A stretch of DNA of 64,000 nucleotides, taken from assembly GCF_002377905.1 (NCBI RefSeq), contig NZ_DFQS01000056.1, positions 32,243 to 96,242 on the forward strand, read 5' to 3'. This DNA comes from Psychrobacter sp. UBA3483. Lineage in GTDB: Bacteria > Pseudomonadota > Gammaproteobacteria > Pseudomonadales > Moraxellaceae. A program made the translations under genes and the position numbers. This document shows, in pieces, positions 24,690-34,538 of the stretch. The notes beneath the pieces were generated by a model that worked only from the letters and a program-made list of their open reading frames with translations, was not told where the DNA came from and did not search any database. Within the stretch, counting starts at the first letter, position 1, and every line of letters starts with the position of its first letter.

Positions 24690-25388
24690 CTACTCGGCTT
24701 CATCTAGCAGTTTATTAACCGCATCTGCCATGTCGTCATCTATGATGTTGTCTTCTATATAGTCCACGAGCTCATGAATAGTAGTCAGATCCATTTCTCG
24801 AATACCCAAGCCTGCCAGTTGCTCATTAATAGACGCCAAGCTCTCAGTACCCTCAGGATTTTCTAGTAAATGCTCATCAAAGCTCTCACTGACAAGCCAA
24901 TACATTTTTTCTAACACGCTCTCTCTTCTCGTCAAGGTAGAATAATTATCGCCATGGATAAATAAATTAAAATGATAAGGTATTTCTATCTCATTGATAA
25001 AAAAAGTACGCTTACACTCTAGGGTATAGGCTTGTACTTGTTTGTCTTCAGCGCCTTCTACATCACTTGCATCTTCTGCAATTTCTTCTTTTACCAAGCC
25101 TTCTAATATCTCATAACGCCCGACTTTGACTTTGTGGTTATAAATAATACAAGCGTCCGCAATCGCATCAAAAATCACCGCACTAACATCCAACGTATGG
25201 TCGTCGATATCATAAAACGCTTTTAAAAAAGGTAAGAACTCTGTGAGTTCATCTTCTGGCACTTCGGTCAAAAACTGCTGCTCGTAAATCGTAATCATGT
25301 CGTCAGGTGAATAGGTATTGGCGGTATTGGTCTCATTTCTGCCTGTTGGTTGCAAGGGTATCAGATTATATGGATTATTATGGGTCAT
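24690..25388 (-). CDS. Hypothetical chromosomal protein (232 aa)
   Basis: No family is recognised. The protein is acidic (E/D-rich), with a LTEFLPFLKAFYDID helix, a middle segment with FFINEIEIPYHFNLFIHGDNY, and a C-terminal acidic helical region (IIDDDMADAVNKLL). No signal or membrane span, so probably cytosolic. Its flanks carry terminators on both sides, so it is likely monocistronic. It looks chromosomal, not phage. Confidence 0.65.
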   Translation of the reverse strand: MTHNNPYNLIPLQPTGRNETNTANTYSPDDMITIYEQQFLTEVPEDELTEFLPFLKAFYDIDDHTLDVSAVIFDAIADACIIYNHKVKVGRYEILEGLVKEEIAEDASDVEGAEDKQVQAYTLECKRTFFINEIEIPYHFNLFIHGDNYSTLTRRESVLEKMYWLVSESFDEHLLENPEGTESLASINEQLAGLGIREMDLTTIHELVDYIEDNIIDDDMADAVNKLLDEAE

Positions 25389-25490
25389 GCAGGACTGCCT
25401 TTTTATTGAGGTAAGCGAAAATCTATGTCGTCTATTATCTCTTATTCAGCCACTTTTAGATATATGGTTTAGTCGTTCAGATTAACCAAA

Positions 25491-25523
25491 AAAAACCACT
25501 CTAAGCGATTTAGAGTGGTTTTT
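25491..25523. terminator. Bidirectional terminator
   Basis: AACCACTCTAA / TTAGAGTGGTT stem flanked by A and T runs, just downstream of the NhaC stop on the minus strand and upstream of the 232-aa gene. Confidence 0.85.
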
Positions 25524-25558
25524 GGTCAACTATCGGCTTATCCTAAAATAGCCCCTCG

Positions 25559-26983
25559 CTAATTGGCCATTTGTACTTTATGTTGCTTACGAATGCTGGA
25601 ACCATCTTTACAGCTGATGGTGATACCTGTGAATCCAAACAGTATCGTAAGCAGGAGTGATAAATAACAGAAAAAGGCATAAGGCAAATATTCAAGCACA
25701 GGCACGCCTAATGCTTGACTGATAAACACACCGCACACGCTCCACGGTACTAATGGATTGATAACCGTACCCGCATCTTCGATGGTACGCGATAGGTTTT
25801 TAGGGTGTAAATTCAAACGCTCAAAGGTCGGACGAAATGCAGTTCCTGATAATAAAATACTCAAATACTGCTCACCAATCAGCACGTTAATGCTTAAAGC
25901 CGCCAGCGCCGCGGCAAAAATAGCACGGCCTGAGCTCGTTAGCATATGTCTAATACCTAACAATAATGCTGGCAATATGCCCAATGCACGTAATAAACCG
26001 CCCAAACTTAACGCCAATATCACAATAGTCTGGGTAAAGAACATGCTTTGCATACCACCACGTGAAATCATACCTGCCACTTCGCCCAGCTCTAGATTTT
26101 CGGCAGGCGTATAACCGGCAAACAGATAGCCGCCCATCTGTCCAATACTTGGCGTACTGTGCAGATAAGTAAGCACTAAAGCGGTCGCAATCGTACAAAT
26201 GATAGTATAGATGGCATTGACTCGGCATAACGCTAACACCACCAACACGATAAATGGCAACACGGCATAACCATGGACTAAGCCGCTATCGACCAATTGT
26301 GATTGCAATAAGGTCACTTGACCCAAATCGCCGGTACCTGTCTGGCCAGAGAAATACCAAAATAGCCCAGCCGTAATGAGCCAAGCCGGTACCGTGGTAT
26401 ACATCATATTGCGGATATGCTCAAACAAATCGATACCGACGACAGAAGATGCAAGCGTACAAGTATCTGACAAAGGCGACATCTTATCGGCAAAAAAAGC
26501 GCCCGAAACCACCGCACCAGCAGCAATAGCAACGTTGGCATCAAAGGCATTACTCATACCAATAAAGGCCACACCAAGTGTCGCGGCTGTGGTCAAACTA
26601 CTACCTAGAGCGACGCCAATAATAGAAGTCAGAACAAAAGCAGAAATATAATAATACTGCGGTGAGATGAGATCAAAACCATAATACATAATGGTAGGAA
26701 TAGCGCCCGACATCATCAGCGCGGCGACCAGCAAACCAATAAAAAATAATAAATAAATAGCACCGATACCACTGACAACGCCCGACGACATCTGCTCTTG
26801 CATCTTCTCAAAGCTTAGACCTTTATACATACCAAGGCCTAATAAAACAACGATTGCAAGCATCAATGACAGATGCGGTACCCAGCCAAAGCCGATCATG
26901 GTCACACCCATAATCGCGATGACAACGCTGGCAATAATAAAAGCTACCTTAGGAGATAGCTCGGTAAGTACTTGTGGAGGCAT
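25559..26983 (-). CDS. nhaC: NhaC-family Na+/H+ antiporter
   Basis: This 474-residue hydrophobic protein has about 11-12 membrane spans. The segment GAVVSGAFFADKMSPLSDTC is the NhaC family signature, and GVALGSSLTTAATLGVA fits too. It exchanges sodium for protons across the inner membrane, or in related members carries substrates such as malate/lactate. Its place beside the phenylalanine cluster is not obviously functional. Length is typical. Confidence 0.88.
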   Translation of the reverse strand: MPPQVLTELSPKVAFIIASVVIAIMGVTMIGFGWVPHLSLMLAIVVLLGLGMYKGLSFEKMQEQMSSGVVSGIGAIYLLFFIGLLVAALMMSGAIPTIMYYGFDLISPQYYYISAFVLTSIIGVALGSSLTTAATLGVAFIGMSNAFDANVAIAAGAVVSGAFFADKMSPLSDTCTLASSVVGIDLFEHIRNMMYTTVPAWLITAGLFWYFSGQTGTGDLGQVTLLQSQLVDSGLVHGYAVLPFIVLVVLALCRVNAIYTIICTIATALVLTYLHSTPSIGQMGGYLFAGYTPAENLELGEVAGMISRGGMQSMFFTQTIVILALSLGGLLRALGILPALLLGIRHMLTSSGRAIFAAALAALSINVLIGEQYLSILLSGTAFRPTFERLNLHPKNLSRTIEDAGTVINPLVPWSVCGVFISQALGVPVLEYLPYAFFCYLSLLLTILFGFTGITISCKDGSSIRKQHKVQMAN

Positions 26984-27079
26984 AACACATCCTTATGGTG
27001 CCATCATATATATTCTGGCGTTAGGGTTGGTTTTGGGTGGGACAATTTTAATGAGTTGCAATGATTATTGCCAGTCTCA

Positions 27080-27421
27080 TCACTTACCCATTAGGCTATC
27101 GGTTTTGGCTGCCATGATAAAATCGTTGCGATGCAGACCTTTAATGCTATGTGACCACCAAGTGACGGTCACTTTGCCCCACTCTACCAAAATACCCGGA
27201 TGATGCCCTTCTGCTTCCGCAATGTCGGCCAGCTCATTAGCAAATGCCATCGCTGTGACGAAATTTTTGAATTTATATTGACGCTGTAGTTGCTTAATGC
27301 CATCGACTTCGATGAGCGACCAATCAGGAATTTGTGTTAATAGCTCGCGTGCTTCTGTGTCATCGACGGTTGGTGCGCCGATACGGCAGGCTTCACAGCT
27401 GGCTTGTGATAATGTCGTCAT
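27080..27421 (-). CDS. phhB: Pterin-4a-carbinolamine dehydratase
   Basis: The 113-residue protein recycles the 4a-hydroxy-tetrahydropterin made by phenylalanine hydroxylase. The active-site motif EGHHPGILVEWGKVTVTWWSH is clear and GLHRNDFIMAA follows. Length (about 105-118) fits PhhB/DCoH. It lies downstream of phhA on the same strand, the usual pair for phenylalanine hydroxylation. Confidence 0.93.
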   Translation of the reverse strand: MTTLSQASCEACRIGAPTVDDTEARELLTQIPDWSLIEVDGIKQLQRQYKFKNFVTAMAFANELADIAEAEGHHPGILVEWGKVTVTWWSHSIKGLHRNDFIMAAKTDSLMGK

Positions 27422-27555
27422 GATAATGTCCTTTTAAGTTAACTATTATTTTTTTAATACTGTTAGGTTTAATACCGTTACGTCCGTGTTAATACTGTTT
27501 TTACAGCAGCATGCTTTACTACATTTTTATTTTAACCATGCATTTTTTTAATTTA

Positions 27556-28509
27556 TTAAGAGCTTTTTGGCGCATAAGTTGGTTCAAACAAGCCAAGCGA
27601 CATCGCTTGTTTGACCATGCCCATGATGTCGCTATCGACGATATCGAACAGCGTATCCAAATCATCAATGACATAATAAATCGGCTGAATATGATCAATG
27701 CGATAAGGCGTACGCAGTACATCCAGTAAATCAAATGTGCGGTGTTCTGGTTGATTTTGCGGTTGGTGATGCTTAGAGTGATGCTGATTTCCAGACTGAT
27801 ATCGTTTATCGCTACCATTAAGCGCATAAATCGTTTCAGAAGGCGAGCTTAAAATACCGCCGCCATAGATACGACGATTGTCAGGGTGAGTACCTACCAA
27901 ACCAAACTCGATGGTAAACCAATAAAGCCGTGCTAAAAACCACCTTTCTTCTTTACTGGCATTCAAACCCAGCTTGCCATACGTCTCATTAAAAGCGGCA
28001 AACGCAGGATGGGTCAGCAGCGGACAATGGCCAACGATTTCATGGAAAATATCAGGCTCTTCAATATAATCCATGTCTTCGAATCGGCGGATAAAGGTCG
28101 CTACCGGAAAGCGTTTATTTGCTAAGAGTTTAAAAAACTTGCCAAAGCTAATAAGTGCAGGAACGGCAGCAGTTTGCCAGCCAGTTGTTGCTTGCAGGAT
28201 TTGGTCAATGTCATTTAATTGCGGGATATGCGTCAATGGCAGGTTTAGCTTTTCTAAGCCTTCTAGATAGGCAGAGCAAGCTCGATTGGGTATTTGCTTG
28301 GCTTGACGTGTAAGCAGCGCCTGCCACATGGCATTTTCATCGGCGCTATAATCAATATGACCCTGACCGTCTGGCTGATGCGAGAGGTAAGGCTGCTTTT
28401 TAGCAGGTGAATCAGTATGGCTAGAAGCATCAGCGCCGAGAGCATTAGAAGTAATAGTCTTAGCACTAAGGGCTTGATGGATAGAATGTTGAGCTTGTAG
28501 GCGTTCCAT
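27556..28509 (-). CDS. phhA: Phenylalanine 4-monooxygenase
   Basis: The 317-residue iron/pterin enzyme converts phenylalanine to tyrosine. The motif DIFHEIVGHCPLLTHPAF supplies the two Fe-binding His, and YWFTIEFGLVG the Fe-binding Glu. N-terminal ~65 residues are less conserved and hydrophilic. It is next to phhB, with hpd upstream on the same strand, so the three genes build the phenylalanine-to-homogentisate route. Confidence 0.94.
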   Translation of the reverse strand: MERLQAQHSIHQALSAKTITSNALGADASSHTDSPAKKQPYLSHQPDGQGHIDYSADENAMWQALLTRQAKQIPNRACSAYLEGLEKLNLPLTHIPQLNDIDQILQATTGWQTAAVPALISFGKFFKLLANKRFPVATFIRRFEDMDYIEEPDIFHEIVGHCPLLTHPAFAAFNETYGKLGLNASKEERWFLARLYWFTIEFGLVGTHPDNRRIYGGGILSSPSETIYALNGSDKRYQSGNQHHSKHHQPQNQPEHRTFDLLDVLRTPYRIDHIQPIYYVIDDLDTLFDIVDSDIMGMVKQAMSLGLFEPTYAPKSS

Positions 28510-28676
28510 GCCTGTGTTCCTTTTATTAGCGTTAGTACAGTCGCTTGTCGCCAGTAACTCTCAAGTATTGTGGATTTACCATCGCAAGCGGTACTTTGCC
28601 GATTAAGGACAAGACAAATTCCTTTTGTCCTGCCCATTTATCATATTTAGCGTATCTATAAGTGATTAAGCTAAAA

Positions 28677-29789
28677 CTATGGCGTTGCCGTGTCTAGCTG
28701 ACCAATCGTGCCGCGACGGACTTGGTCACGCTCGATTGATTCAAACAGAGCTTTAAAGTTACCTTCACCAAAGCCTTCTTCGTAATCGCCTTTACGTTGG
28801 ATAAATTCAAAAAACACTGGGCTACCAAGGATGGTTTCAGAGAAAATCTGTAACAATAAGCGTGGCGTACCGCCTTCTGTGGTACCGTCTAACAAGATAC
28901 CGCGCATTTGTAGCTCAGCGACATTCTCGCCGTGGTTTGGTAGGCGTTCATCCAGCATTTTATAATAGGTTTCATTTGGCGCTGTCATCAGCGGGATACC
29001 CATGTCTCTTAATTTGTCGATGCTAGACAACAAATCATCACTCAATAGTGCGATATGCTGAATACCTTCGCCATTAAATTGCATCAAGTACTCTTCAATT
29101 TGCCCGCCGCCCTGCTTTGATTCTTCGTTTAATGGAATACGGATTTTGCCATCAGGCGCAGTCATTGCTTTACTGGTCAGACCGGTGTACTCACCGGTGA
29201 TATCGAAATAGCGGATTTCGCGGAAGTTAAAGATACGCTCGTAGAAGTCGGCCCAATATGCCATGCGACCACGGTAGACATTATGAGTTAAATGATCGAT
29301 AACCTTGAAGCCAAAGCCTTTTGGATGCTTGTCGACGCCCGGTAGGTATTCAAAATCGATATCATAAATAGAGTTGCCATCGCTAAAGCGGTCAATGAGA
29401 TAAATAAGCGAGCCGCCGATACCTTTAATCGCTGGCAAGCGCAGCTCCATGACCCCTGTTGGCACGTCTACTGGCTCAGCGCCATTCTCGATGGCAAGAT
29501 CATATGCTTGCTGCGCATTTTTTACCCGAAAGCCCATGCTACAAGCGCCGGCGCCATGCTCACCTAAAAAATAGCTGCCATGGCTTTTTGGCTCACGGTT
29601 CAAAATAAGGTTGATGTCTCCTTGGCGAAACAAGGCGACATCTTTTGAGCGGTGATTGGCAATATGAGTAAAGCCAAGGTTGCGAAATAGCGTTTCGACA
29701 AGCTCAGGCTCAGGTGAGACAAACTCAACGAAATCAAATCCTTGCAAGCCCATTGGGTTATCAAATAAATCTGCCTTTAACTCTGACAT
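28677..29789 (-). CDS. hpd: 4-hydroxyphenylpyruvate dioxygenase
   Basis: This 370-residue Fe(II) enzyme turns 4-hydroxyphenylpyruvate into homogentisate. It has two VOC modules; iron ligands are His in IDHLTHNV, His in IQHIALLS and Glu in VFFEFIQR. The C-terminus, GFGEGNFKALFESIE, is the family tail that closes the site. Start ATG 29789 has AAGG nine bases upstream; longer readings are unlikely. It diverges from a LysR gene. Confidence 0.94.
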   Translation of the reverse strand: MSELKADLFDNPMGLQGFDFVEFVSPEPELVETLFRNLGFTHIANHRSKDVALFRQGDINLILNREPKSHGSYFLGEHGAGACSMGFRVKNAQQAYDLAIENGAEPVDVPTGVMELRLPAIKGIGGSLIYLIDRFSDGNSIYDIDFEYLPGVDKHPKGFGFKVIDHLTHNVYRGRMAYWADFYERIFNFREIRYFDITGEYTGLTSKAMTAPDGKIRIPLNEESKQGGGQIEEYLMQFNGEGIQHIALLSDDLLSSIDKLRDMGIPLMTAPNETYYKMLDERLPNHGENVAELQMRGILLDGTTEGGTPRLLLQIFSETILGSPVFFEFIQRKGDYEEGFGEGNFKALFESIERDQVRRGTIGQLDTATP

Positions 29790-29943
29790 TGTCATCATCC
29801 TTAATTTCAATTGGTGGTATAAATCACTAAAAATTAGCAAAAAATAAGTTTCATCAATCATTCCTATTGACGTGTGATTTATATTAGATTAGCTTAATTT
29901 ATAAGACTAATCGTTTTTTTTGATTTATTTATCAGGTTTGCTT

Positions 29944-30873
29944 ATGAATATCAGTATTCGCCAATTGAGCGCTTTTGTCAGTGTTGCCGACAATGGCAGT
30001 TTTACCCGTGCCAGCGAGCAGATGCATTTGACCCAATCTGCCGTCAGTGGTTTGATTAAAGAGTTGGAGTCCAGCCTTGGTATCGTGCTATTTGACCGCA
30101 CCACCCGCCAGCTATCTTTATCCGTCGTTGGTTATAATTTATTACCACAAGCGCGGCGTATCTTAAATGAGATGCAGCTATTTGAAAATGAAGCCAGTAG
30201 CTTGACAAGTTTGGCGCAAGGTGAAGTCCGACTTGCGGTGTCGCAATTTGCTGCCTCTTCAATGCCAGCCGTTATTGCTCAATTTGCTAAAGCATATCCA
30301 GATATCAGCGTGTCTTTACTTGATTGCTCAGCAGAAAATGTTTTAGAACATATTCAAAACATCGAGGTAGATTTGGGCGTCGGTACTGAGCGTGGCTTTA
30401 CGGAGTCTGAGGATGACATCAGCGCCGATTTGTTATATCAGCTGCCGTTTTGTGTGGTAATGCCAGATAACCATGCGCTGGCGCAAAAAACAGAAGTCAT
30501 TTGGCAGGATTTAATAGACACACCGCTTATTACTTTACAAGGACCATTTATCGAGCAAGTCACTGCTGAGCTTGATGAGGAAATCGCCAGTCATATTCAG
30601 CAGGCGCGCTATAAAGTCAACTTTATGTCCACCGCCCTTGAGATGTCCCGCCAAGGTTTTGGCATTACCTTGTGCTTGCCTTATATGCCAGAGGTGATAG
30701 ATTGGGTAAGTGCCAATGGTTTGCAAATGCGTCCGTTGGCACAGCCGGTTAAAATGCGCCGATTCTTTATTTATCAACGCTCGTCACGCGCTTTGTCACC
30801 CGCCAGCATTGCTTTTAAGCAATTTTTGCAAACTTACTTTGCTAGCCACTTTGACGATTTGCAGCGGGTTTAA
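29944..30873 (+). CDS. LysR-family regulator
   Basis: 309 residues: N-terminal winged HTH (IRQLSAFVSVADNGSFTRAS... LTQSAVSGLIKELE) and a C-terminal periplasmic-binding-like effector domain (to about 300). It is divergent from hpd, the classic arrangement of a LysR regulator and its target, so it probably senses an aromatic intermediate. The effector is inferred. Start chosen at ATG 29944, where CAGG precedes. Confidence 0.88.
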   Translation: MNISIRQLSAFVSVADNGSFTRASEQMHLTQSAVSGLIKELESSLGIVLFDRTTRQLSLSVVGYNLLPQARRILNEMQLFENEASSLTSLAQGEVRLAVSQFAASSMPAVIAQFAKAYPDISVSLLDCSAENVLEHIQNIEVDLGVGTERGFTESEDDISADLLYQLPFCVVMPDNHALAQKTEVIWQDLIDTPLITLQGPFIEQVTAELDEEIASHIQQARYKVNFMSTALEMSRQGFGITLCLPYMPEVIDWVSANGLQMRPLAQPVKMRRFFIYQRSSRALSPASIAFKQFLQTYFASHFDDLQRV

Positions 30874-31050
30874 TGGCAATCAAAGCACTTATTATTTCAG
30901 TTTGGCAAAGGCTAAAATCTGTCCAAAAACTTGCTAATAAACAAAAAAATGCGTTAATTAATCAGTATCGCTGAATCTAACATTGAGTTAATCGCCAAAC
31001 TGGTTTATGCTTTTTAACGCCTTAACTCATCTCCCTTGTAAGGAAAAAAA

Positions 31051-32247
31051 ATGTTTGAACGTATCGATTATTATGCCGGTGACCCGATTTTAGGATTGAT
31101 GGACAAATTTGCCGCTGACACCAATCCAGATAAAGTCAATTTGGGCGTTGGGGTTTATTATGATGAGGATGGCAAATTGCCTGTCCTTGAGTGTGTCAAA
31201 ACGGCTGAAGAGCGCATTGCCGACCCTATCTCTCCTCGTCCGTACTTGCCAATGTCAGGCTTACCAGGACACCGTAAAGGTTGCCAAGAACTACTGTTTG
31301 GTAAAGACGCGCAAATCTTACAAGACGGTTTGGTTGCCACCATCGCCACTATCGGCGGTTCTGGTGCGTTAAAAGTCGGCGCAGAGTTTATCCATGACTG
31401 GTTCCCTCAATCTAAGTGCTACGTCAGCGACCCAACGTGGGGCAATCACATTGCTATCTTTGAAGGCTCGGACGTCGAAGTCGGTAAATATCCGTACTAC
31501 GACAAAGCAACCAGCAGTGTTAAGTTTGATGAAATGATTGCATTTTTTGAAACTTTGAACAAAAACGATGTCGTCTTGCTGCACCCTTGCTGCCATAACC
31601 CGACCGGTATGGATTTGACTCGTGAACAGTGGGATACCACGCTAACTGTCATTAAAGCGCGTGAATTGATTCCATTTATGGACATCGCTTACCAAGGCTT
31701 TGGCGAAGATATGGACAGCGACGCTTACGCTATCCGTAAAGCAGTCGAGATGGGCCTACCCGTATTTGTCAGTAATTCATTCTCTAAAAACTTATCACTT
31801 TACGGTGAGCGTGTCGGCGGTCTATCGGTCGTGTGCCCGAGCGCTGACGAAGCTGAGCGCGTTTTTGGTCAGCTAAATGCGACCGTGCGTCGCATCTATT
31901 CAAGCCCACCATCACATGGCGGCCGCGTGGTCGATATCGTCATGAACGACGAAGCGCTACATGAGCAATGGGTTGGCGAAGTTTATGCCATGCGTGACCG
32001 TATCAAAGCCATGCGCTTAAAGCTCAAATCGGTATTGGAAGAAAAAGTCCCTGGCCGTAACTTCGATTACTTAACTGAGCAAAATGGTATGTTTAGCTTT
32101 ACCGGTCTGACGCCTGAACAGGTTGAAAAACTCCAAAGCAAATATGGTATCTATATGGTTTCGAACTCACGTATGTGTGTGGCAGGCTTAAATACCAGTA
32201 ATATCGACTATGTAGCCAATGCCATGGCTGACGTTTTAAAAGACTAA
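31051..32247 (+). CDS. tyrB: Aromatic-amino-acid aminotransferase
   Basis: 398-residue PLP aminotransferase of fold-type I. N183 (CHNPTG), D211 (FMDIAYQG) and Lys246 in SNSFSKNLSLYGERVG (PLP Schiff base) are in AspC/TyrB positions. It transaminates tyrosine to 4-hydroxyphenylpyruvate, feeding the adjacent hpd. Aspartate aminotransferase activity cannot be excluded from sequence; the neighbourhood favours aromatic use. Monocistronic, terminator downstream. Confidence 0.9.
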   Translation: MFERIDYYAGDPILGLMDKFAADTNPDKVNLGVGVYYDEDGKLPVLECVKTAEERIADPISPRPYLPMSGLPGHRKGCQELLFGKDAQILQDGLVATIATIGGSGALKVGAEFIHDWFPQSKCYVSDPTWGNHIAIFEGSDVEVGKYPYYDKATSSVKFDEMIAFFETLNKNDVVLLHPCCHNPTGMDLTREQWDTTLTVIKARELIPFMDIAYQGFGEDMDSDAYAIRKAVEMGLPVFVSNSFSKNLSLYGERVGGLSVVCPSADEAERVFGQLNATVRRIYSSPPSHGGRVVDIVMNDEALHEQWVGEVYAMRDRIKAMRLKLKSVLEEKVPGRNFDYLTEQNGMFSFTGLTPEQVEKLQSKYGIYMVSNSRMCVAGLNTSNIDYVANAMADVLKD

Positions 32248-32279
32248 CTCTCTAGCGTAATTTTAGAAAAAATATGTGA

Positions 32280-32312
32280 TTAAAAAGGTTGAGTCATGAT
32301 TCAGCCTTTTTT
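32280..32312 (+). terminator. Terminator after aminotransferase
   Basis: AAAGGTTGA...TTCAGCCTTT forms a stem (one wobble) with seven T on the plus strand, shortly after the aminotransferase stop. Confidence 0.75.
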
Positions 32313-32449
32313 TATGTCTGCCACTTTCTAAAAAAATGTATAAAAAACACTGCACAAAAAACCTTGCAATCTATTTGGCTATAAATTACATTATACGTAA
32401 GTAGTTAAATATAACGTAATTATATACATGCTTTAGCAAGGAGCACCCC

Positions 32450-33748
32450 ATGTCAACGATTGACAAAGACCTCACCTCATTTATCGATATCGCTGCCGAT
32501 TCTGATTTCTCTATTCATAACCTGCCTTATGGTATTTTTAGTGATACCAAAGATTCTGCTGATAATAACCGTCGCGCAGGTGTTGCTATTGGTGAGCAGG
32601 TATTAGACTTGTCGGTACTCGAAGCAGAAGGGTTATTAAGTTTGACTGGCGGCCCATACTTTGATCAGCCAACCTTAAACGCCTTTATTGACTCTGGTCG
32701 CGACAACTGGACCAAGGCGCGCACCACCATTCAAACGCTGTTGTCTAGTGATAATGGTACCTTGCGCGACAATGCCGACTTGCAGGCAAAAGTCCTGTTT
32801 AAGCAAGCAGACGTCACTATGCACCTACCCGTGCAAGTGCCCGGTTTTACCGACTTTTACTCTTCTAAAGAACACGCCACCAACGTCGGTACCATGTTCC
32901 GTGACCCAAAGAACGCTCTATTGCCTAACTGGACGGAAATGCCAGTCGGTTACAATGGCCGCGCCAGTACCGTTATCGTTAGTGGCACGGATGTGATACG
33001 CCCATCGGGTCAGCTAAAACCCAATGCTGATGAGCGTCCTATTTTCTTACCTTGTAAGCGTTTGGATTTTGAGCTTGAAACCGCCTTTGTCGTTGGTCGT
33101 GGCAATGATATCGGTCAACCGATTGCAGTCGATGCAGCCGCGGATCATATCTTTGGCATGGTGCTACTCAACGACTGGTCAGCCCGCGACATTCAAAAAT
33201 GGGAATACGTGCCTTTAGGTCCTTTTAATGCCAAAACTTTTGCTTCTGAGGTATCACCTTGGATTGTAACCATGGACGCTTTAACGCCGTTTAAAATCGC
33301 ATGCCCAACGCAAGAGCCAAAACCACTGGCGTATCTCAATGAAAAAGACAGCAACAATAGCTTTGACATTCATTTATCGGTCGAACTCCTGCCTGAAAAT
33401 AGCGATGAAGCAACCGTGGTTTGTGAAACCAACTTTAAATATATGTATTGGTCCATGGCGCAGCAGCTCACCCACCACACCATCACCGGCTGTAAAGTAG
33501 AAGTTGGTGACATGATGGGTTCAGGGACGATTTCGGGACCGACGCCAGACTCTTATGGCTCAATGTTAGAGATTGCTTGGAATGCCACCAAACCCGTCAC
33601 TTTAAAAGGCGGCGAAACGCGCAGCTTTATCGAAGATGGCGATACCGTGATTATGAAAGGTTATAGCGAAAAAGACGGCATTCGTGTTGGCTTTGGTGAG
33701 GTACGCGGCAAGGTCTTGCCGGCGCTTAGCTTTGATTTTGACAAATAA
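32450..33748 (+). CDS. fahA: Fumarylacetoacetase
   Basis: This 432-residue enzyme cleaves fumarylacetoacetate to fumarate and acetoacetate, the last step of tyrosine degradation. Family features: N-terminal beta domain, then FTDFYSSKEHATNVGTMFRD (active-site His), LDFELETAFVVGRGN and NDWSARDIQKWEYVPLGPF (metal-binding/catalytic), MGSGTISGPT. Length is normal for the family. It is the first gene of a plus-strand run with the VOC gene. Confidence 0.94.
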   Translation: MSTIDKDLTSFIDIAADSDFSIHNLPYGIFSDTKDSADNNRRAGVAIGEQVLDLSVLEAEGLLSLTGGPYFDQPTLNAFIDSGRDNWTKARTTIQTLLSSDNGTLRDNADLQAKVLFKQADVTMHLPVQVPGFTDFYSSKEHATNVGTMFRDPKNALLPNWTEMPVGYNGRASTVIVSGTDVIRPSGQLKPNADERPIFLPCKRLDFELETAFVVGRGNDIGQPIAVDAAADHIFGMVLLNDWSARDIQKWEYVPLGPFNAKTFASEVSPWIVTMDALTPFKIACPTQEPKPLAYLNEKDSNNSFDIHLSVELLPENSDEATVVCETNFKYMYWSMAQQLTHHTITGCKVEVGDMMGSGTISGPTPDSYGSMLEIAWNATKPVTLKGGETRSFIEDGDTVIMKGYSEKDGIRVGFGEVRGKVLPALSFDFDK

Positions 33749-33882
33749 GTCTATTTCATAAAGTAATTACAAATCAGACAAGCGTAAAAAAATTACTTAG
33801 GCTGTTAGACAATTATCACTACTTAGTTTAGCGAAATGCTGACAGCCAATTAAGTTGGACGCTTTATCAAAAGGAGTTTGAT

Positions 33883-34458
33883 ATGAGTTTTAAAATTGAA
33901 AAAATCCATCACGTGGCCTATCGCTGCAAGGATGCTAAAGAAACCGTTGAATGGTATAAAAAATATCTCAATATGGATTTTATCTTAGCATTCGCTGAGG
34001 ACCATGTCCCCTCGACCAAAGCCTTTGACCCTTATATGCATGTGTTTTTAGATGCCGGTAATGGCAATGTCTTGGCGTTTTTTGAAGTGCCCAATCAACC
34101 TGAAATGGGTTTTGACCCCAATACGCCAAACTGGGTGCAACACTTAGCCATGAAGGTAAAAGACCGCGATGCGTTAATGGCGGCAAAAAAGCATTTAGAA
34201 GAAAATGGCATCGACGTAGTCGGCGTGACCAATCACGGTATTTTTCATTCTATCTATTTCTTTGATCCTAATGGCCATCGTATGGAACTTACCTACGATG
34301 ATAGTACCTCAGAAGAAAAAGTCTCGATGATTACGGAAGAGATGAAACACGAGATGCTAGATGAATGGTCGCGCACCAAACGTGCGCCCGTTCATACGCA
34401 GTTTTTACACGCAGAGGAACTCGCTGAAGCAAGAGACGTGGCGCCCGTTGGTGAGTAA
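33883..34458 (+). CDS. VOC-family metalloprotein, possible ring-cleaving dioxygenase
   Basis: The 191-residue protein has two VOC modules. Candidate metal ligands are H9/H10 (IHHVAYR), E68 (AFFEVP), H87 (VQHLAM) and E135 (RMELTY); the His-Glu pairs are conserved as in glyoxalase I and extradiol dioxygenases. It lies between fahA and the IclR gene. A canonical HmgA is absent here, so it may supply homogentisate ring opening, but no sequence feature proves this; glyoxalase-type chemistry is equally possible. Extra C-terminal helix (about 145-191). Confidence 0.7.
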   Translation: MSFKIEKIHHVAYRCKDAKETVEWYKKYLNMDFILAFAEDHVPSTKAFDPYMHVFLDAGNGNVLAFFEVPNQPEMGFDPNTPNWVQHLAMKVKDRDALMAAKKHLEENGIDVVGVTNHGIFHSIYFFDPNGHRMELTYDDSTSEEKVSMITEEMKHEMLDEWSRTKRAPVHTQFLHAEELAEARDVAPVGE

Positions 34459-34538
34459 CAGCATTAATTTATGGAATGGTTAAATCTTACTTTATTCAGC
34501 AGTTAAGTGGCGAAAGTAAAGAGCTAAGCGCGTCTTGA

